A program made the translations under genes and the position numbers. A model generated the notes under the pieces. The model did not search any database, had not been told where the DNA came from, and was given only the letters and a program-made list of their open reading frames with translations. From JAPLGD01 sp041302745 (GTDB taxonomy: Bacteria > Bipolaricaulota > Bipolaricaulia > UBA7950 > UBA9294), in the NCBI GenBank assembly GCA_041302745.1, contig JBFYQP010000005.1, positions 1-25,821 of the forward strand: 25,821 nucleotides of DNA, given 5' to 3'. Positions 22,607 to 25,821 of this stretch are shown here, in pieces. Positions within the stretch are counted from its first letter, which is position 1; the number at the start of each line of letters is the position of its first letter.

Positions 22607-25537
22607 TCAATCCAGTCTACGAGACGGGCAGATCCCCGCGTACGAGCAGTAGTTGCAGGCGCGGTACTCGGGATCGCCGGGGAACCGGGCCGCGCGGATT
22701 CCGGCCGCCGTCCTCTCGATCTCCGATTGCGCGTGCTCGGCACGCTTCGGAGACGGGACGGCGCGTCCCACGAGCACGTCAGGCGTCAGAAACCGCAGCT
22801 CCACGGCCTGCGGAGGCCCGTCGAACAGCTTCTCGTACGCGAGGGCGTAGATGGCTAGCTGGAGGCTGTCCGCGGCGCGCTTGTCCGCTTCGGCTTGAGT
22901 GAGCACGGCGGAGGTCTTGTAGTCGATGATCCGCCCTGCGTCGCCGGTGATGTCGATCCGGTCGAAGATCCCGACGAGACGCACGCTGCCCACCGGCACG
23001 GAGAAGCGGCGTTCGACGTACGTGGGCGTGGATCGCTCGGCGCTCTCAAACGCGAGGAATCGGCGCAGCGCCTCGAGCCCCTCCTGAAGCCGAAGCTCCT
23101 CGTGCTGGCGTGTGAGGAACCCCTCGGCGAGCCACTGGCTCCGGAAGATCGCGTGCAGCTCGTCGATCGTTGCATCGCGTCCGGCGTGTCGTTGGAGGTT
23201 GTAGAAGCGCACGGCCTGATGGATCGCACTCCCGTAGACGAGCGAATGGTGTTGGCGCACGGGCACGTGGAGCACATGGATGTATCGGTACTTGAGAGGG
23301 CACGAGAGGTAGTCGTCGACCTGCCGGTAGCTGAGCGCGAGCGCCTCCTCGCCGCGGTCCACGAGCGTCGGCTCCACCACCGGCTCCTCGGGCTCCTCCG
23401 CGCGTCGAGCCCGCTCGTGGCGGAGGATCGGCGTGAGCGGTTGGCGCGCTTGCGGAGCGAGCTGCGAGGCGTCGAGGTCGAGGGCCTCGGAGACGAACAG
23501 GCTCGGCTTCCGCGGCCTCTTGCCGCCGTACTCCTGGGCGCTCGTCAGGTAGAGGTCCTCCTTGGCGCGCGTCATCCCGACGTAGAAGAGCCTGCGCTCC
23601 TCCTGTTTGTGGAAATCGGCGCTCGAGACGAGGTCCTTGACCAGCGCGTCGGGGAGCGGGATAGGATCCGCACGGTGGGTCGACGGGAAGCGGCCGGCGA
23701 CGAGGCCGACCAGGAAGACGATCGGGAACTCAAGCCCCTTGGCCTGGTGGATCGTGAGGATCGAGACAGCGTCCGTGTCCCACGCTGCGTCGCCCACGGG
23801 CGGGTTGTCGCCGGCGTCGATCAAGGCGTCGAGGTAGTCGATGAACCACGGCACCCTGTCGTAGCGCGCCACGTGACTGAACCGCTCGATGAGGGAGAAC
23901 AGGCGCGCTAGGTTCTGGATCCGGAGCGCGTCCTGTGCCTCGCCGGAGTTGGAGAGGCGCTCGATGGTTCCGGTCTGCGTCGTCAGGAACTGGAACAAGA
24001 CCTCGCCCGTCCGCTCCTTCGTCGACAGGCTGACCATGGCCGTGACGTCGTCGACGAGTCGGGCGAGGCGTCGCGCGTTCTCCTCGTCCGCCTCCGAGGG
24101 CTCGAGGCCCGCGCGCATCGAGCGCAGAACGTCGAGAAGACTCTTGTTGCGCCGGCCGGCGAGCGCCGTGGCTCGGGCAAGGGGCTCGGGGTCGACGTTG
24201 TAGAAGAGCGACGAGGCGAGGTAATGGAGCGACATGTTGTCGTACGGGTCGGCCAGCACACGGAGGAACGCGAGGGCGGCGCGGATCTCCTCCTGATCGT
24301 AGAGACCGCGGCTCCCCGAGAATCGCCACGGGATCTTCAGAAGGTTCAGCGCGGCGAGGAACGGGGTCGCCTGGGAGTTCGAGCGGACGAGGACGGCGAA
24401 GTCGGCGTAGGGGCGGTCCTCCTCGCGGCGGCGCTTGTCGATCGTCTCGGCGACGAAGTCCGTCTCCTCATCGAGGGTCTCGAAATGAAGCTGGTGCGGT
24501 GCGTGTCCGACGCCCGACGTCGCGTGCAGTCGCTTCGAGATGCCGGCGCGGACCTCGAGACGGTCGGGGTTGTTGTTCTGGATGAGCCGGTATGCGGAGT
24601 CGAGGATCGCTTGAGTGGAGCGGTAGTTCTCGTGAAGCACGATCACTCGCCCGTCCGGGTACGCGCTCTGGAAGCCGAGGATGTTCGAGATGGCGGCGCC
24701 GCGGAACTTGTAGATCGATTGGTCGTCGTCGCCGCATGCGGTGACGTTCCGGTGCGAGGCCAGGAGCTTCACCAGCTCGAACTGAGCGTAGTTCGTGTCC
24801 TGGAACTCATCGACGAGGATGTGGCGGAATCGCTCTCGCGACCGCGCGAGCACCGCGGGGTGCTCGCGGAGAAGGCGCAACGCGAGCGCGATCAGGTCGC
24901 CGAAGTCTACGAAGCCGTGCTTGTGGAGGAGCCGATCGTAGGCGGCGTAGGTCTCGGCCAGCTCCGTCTGGTCGGCAAGGGAATCGGCGGCGAGCCGCGC
25001 TGCGTCCTCGAGAGCGGGCGGAGAGTCGTGAGCCAGTCGCTCGACGTACGCCTCGTAGTCGCCGGACGAGGCGTCCTCGTCCTTGGCGCGCGAGAAGAGC
25101 GAGAGGAGCGATCGGAGATTCTGGAGCGGGTTCCCGAGAGGGCGGAACCGCTTGAGCGGAAGGTCGAAGAGGTGCTCCTTGAGGAAGAGCGCTTGCTCCG
25201 GCTCCGTCAGGATTCGGTAGTCGGGAGGGAGTCCCAGAAGCACGGCGTTCTCCCTCAGGAGGCGATCGCAGAACGCGTGGAACGTCCCAATGTGCGCCTC
25301 GACGTAGCCGTAGGGGACGAGCCGGTCGACGCGCTCCTCCATCTCGGCCGCCGCCTTCTCGGTGAACGTCAGGGCGAGGATCTCTTCCGGCTCCGCGCGC
25401 TTCTCCGAGATGAGCCACGCGATGCGGCGGGTGATCACCGTGGTCTTCCCGGTTCCCACGCCCGCGACGACGAGGAGCGGGCCTTCGCCGTGCGTGACCG
25501 CAGCACGCTGCAACTCGTTTAGATCCGAGAGGTCCAT
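22607..25537 (-). CDS. UvrD-like helicase fused to Fe-S PD-(D/E)XK nuclease
   Basis: 976 aa. The N-terminal two thirds is an SF1A 3'-5' helicase: Q motif (NELQRAAV, Gln10), Walker A GVGTGKT (26-32), TFTEKAAAEM, DEFQDTN Walker B, GDDDQSIYKFRGA, LHENYRS, and motifs V/VI (LTIHQAKGLEF, RLFYVGMTRAK). The C-terminal part (about 740-976) is a RecB-like nuclease: His773 (GSAIHQAV), Asp859, Asp872-x-Lys874 (IIDYKTS), with four cysteines for an iron-sulfur cluster as in AddB: Cys746, 961, 964, 970. It likely processes double-strand breaks or damaged ends. No RecBCD, AddA or Adn partner is nearby. The ATG 25537 lacks a ribosome site and follows a -10 box by 9 nt. Gene name not assigned (pcrA/adnA-like). 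Confidence 0.93.
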   Translation of the reverse strand: MDLSDLNELQRAAVTHGEGPLLVVAGVGTGKTTVITRRIAWLISEKRAEPEEILALTFTEKAAAEMEERVDRLVPYGYVEAHIGTFHAFCDRLLRENAVLLGLPPDYRILTEPEQALFLKEHLFDLPLKRFRPLGNPLQNLRSLLSLFSRAKDEDASSGDYEAYVERLAHDSPPALEDAARLAADSLADQTELAETYAAYDRLLHKHGFVDFGDLIALALRLLREHPAVLARSRERFRHILVDEFQDTNYAQFELVKLLASHRNVTACGDDDQSIYKFRGAAISNILGFQSAYPDGRVIVLHENYRSTQAILDSAYRLIQNNNPDRLEVRAGISKRLHATSGVGHAPHQLHFETLDEETDFVAETIDKRRREEDRPYADFAVLVRSNSQATPFLAALNLLKIPWRFSGSRGLYDQEEIRAALAFLRVLADPYDNMSLHYLASSLFYNVDPEPLARATALAGRRNKSLLDVLRSMRAGLEPSEADEENARRLARLVDDVTAMVSLSTKERTGEVLFQFLTTQTGTIERLSNSGEAQDALRIQNLARLFSLIERFSHVARYDRVPWFIDYLDALIDAGDNPPVGDAAWDTDAVSILTIHQAKGLEFPIVFLVGLVAGRFPSTHRADPIPLPDALVKDLVSSADFHKQEERRLFYVGMTRAKEDLYLTSAQEYGGKRPRKPSLFVSEALDLDASQLAPQARQPLTPILRHERARRAEEPEEPVVEPTLVDRGEEALALSYRQVDDYLSCPLKYRYIHVLHVPVRQHHSLVYGSAIHQAVRFYNLQRHAGRDATIDELHAIFRSQWLAEGFLTRQHEELRLQEGLEALRRFLAFESAERSTPTYVERRFSVPVGSVRLVGIFDRIDITGDAGRIIDYKTSAVLTQAEADKRAADSLQLAIYALAYEKLFDGPPQAVELRFLTPDVLVGRAVPSPKRAEHAQSEIERTAAGIRAARFPGDPEYRACNYCSYAGICPSRRLD

Positions 25538-25546
25538 GGTTGCGCC

Positions 25547-25552
25547 AGTATA
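25547..25552 (-). promoter_or_regulatory. -10 box of the helicase-nuclease gene (leaderless)
   Basis: TATACT on the minus strand (25552-25547), ending 9 nt before the ATG. No convincing -35 hexamer at 16-18 bp; no ribosome site. Confidence 0.45.
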
Positions 25553-25602
25553 CGCCCGGGGGGCGAAGCGCGGAGAGTGCTCAGGAACGAGCCTGGCTCC
25601 GG

Positions 25603-25639
25603 AAGAAAAGAGAAGAGGAAGCTCTCGCTTCCTCTTCTC
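25603..25639 (-). terminator. Intrinsic terminator of the HU gene
   Basis: A 13-bp perfect inverted repeat (25610-25622 and 25627-25639) with a 4-nt loop, followed on the minus strand by TTTTCTT. It lies about 49 nt after the HU stop and ahead of the helicase promoter. Confidence 0.85.
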
Positions 25640-25687
25640 GCATCTTGTGTGGCCGCCTCACGACGGCCGGTCGTCAGGAGCGCGGGA

Positions 25688-25821
25688 CTACTTCTTGCCC
25701 GCGGCCTTCTTGGCGACGATGTCCTTCAGGTTCTTCCCGGCCTTGAAGGCGGGAACGACCTTGGCCGGGGTCTTGATGCGCTGCCCGGTCTGCGGGTTCA
25801 TCCGCGTCGTCGCCTTGCGCT
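25688..25821 (-). CDS. hup: HU-family DNA-binding protein (5' part outside window)
   Basis: Only the last 44 residues are visible. RMNPQTGQRIKTPAK is the HU DNA-binding beta-arm signature (usual G/R-N-P-Q-T-G), followed by VVPAFKAGKNLKDIV, the C-terminal helix. HU is a dimeric nucleoid protein that bends DNA. The end is a short Lys/Ala-rich extension (AKKAAGKK). It is followed by a strong intrinsic terminator, in line with an abundant single-gene transcript. Confidence 0.95.
   Translation of the reverse strand, partial: RKATTRMNPQTGQRIKTPAKVVPAFKAGKNLKDIVAKKAAGKK

Noticed and set aside
24224..25522. A 432-codon plus-strand frame opposite the helicase gene
   Set aside because: Composition of a shadow frame; the helicase motifs are on the other strand.

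Overview
The window is about 25.8 kb of GC-rich (roughly 65% by eye), densely coding bacterial chromosome. Nearly all genes are housekeeping genes. I see no insertion sequence, phage, CRISPR array or transfer signature. Ribosomal proteins L28 and L32, FtsZ, RuvB, RsfS, Dtd and an LCP-type protein make it bacterial. A four-subunit 2-oxoacid:ferredoxin oxidoreductase and a PPi-type phosphofructokinase point to an anaerobic, ferredoxin-based metabolism. PKD-rich secreted proteins would suit a little-cultured phylum such as Bipolaricaulota/Acetothermia, but that placement is a guess.

Layout. (1) 1-820, plus: 3' part of a phosphofructokinase. (2) 5709-851, minus: a tightly packed eight-gene run, ribF - tsaB - rpmB - S1-like protein - ferredoxin (delta) - alpha - beta - gamma of a VOR/KOR-type 2-oxoacid oxidoreductase. 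(3) ruvB (plus) converges on a CDP-alcohol phosphatidyltransferase (minus). A membrane-anchored hypothetical (plus) then converges on the tldD-tldE pair (minus). (4) 10954-12405, plus: a transcription unit with a clear promoter, tRNA(CAU), RNase H-like gene, dtd, rpmF and an intrinsic terminator. (5) 12505-14631, plus: ftsZ with an N-terminal DnaA-domain-I-like extension, then an OmpR-type regulator whose receiver lacks its phosphorylation residues. (6) 18418-14868, minus: a secreted lamin-tail/PKD-repeat protein, then a GNAT-like protein. (7) 20851-18526, minus: mtaB overlapping phoH, which seems to start at a non-AUG codon. (8) 21083-22590, plus: a degenerate LCP/LytR_C protein overlapping rsfS, preceded by a short tandem repeat. 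(9) 25537-22607, minus: a UvrD-like helicase fused to an Fe-S PD-(D/E)XK nuclease. (10) The 3' end of an HU gene (minus) with its terminator.

Recurring regulatory signals are recognisable: TTGaca - 16 to 18 bp - TAgaaT-like promoters. For ruvB, mtaB and the helicase the -10 box ends only 9-10 nt before the ATG and there is no Shine-Dalgarno sequence, so leaderless mRNAs are likely. Genes inside operons have strong GGAGG-type sites.

The most unusual items are the DnaA-I-like/FtsZ fusion with its neighbouring pseudo-receiver regulator, the likely ATC start of phoH, the RNase H-like gene beginning 4 nt after a tRNA and lacking its last catalytic Asp, and the cluster of leaderless promoters.
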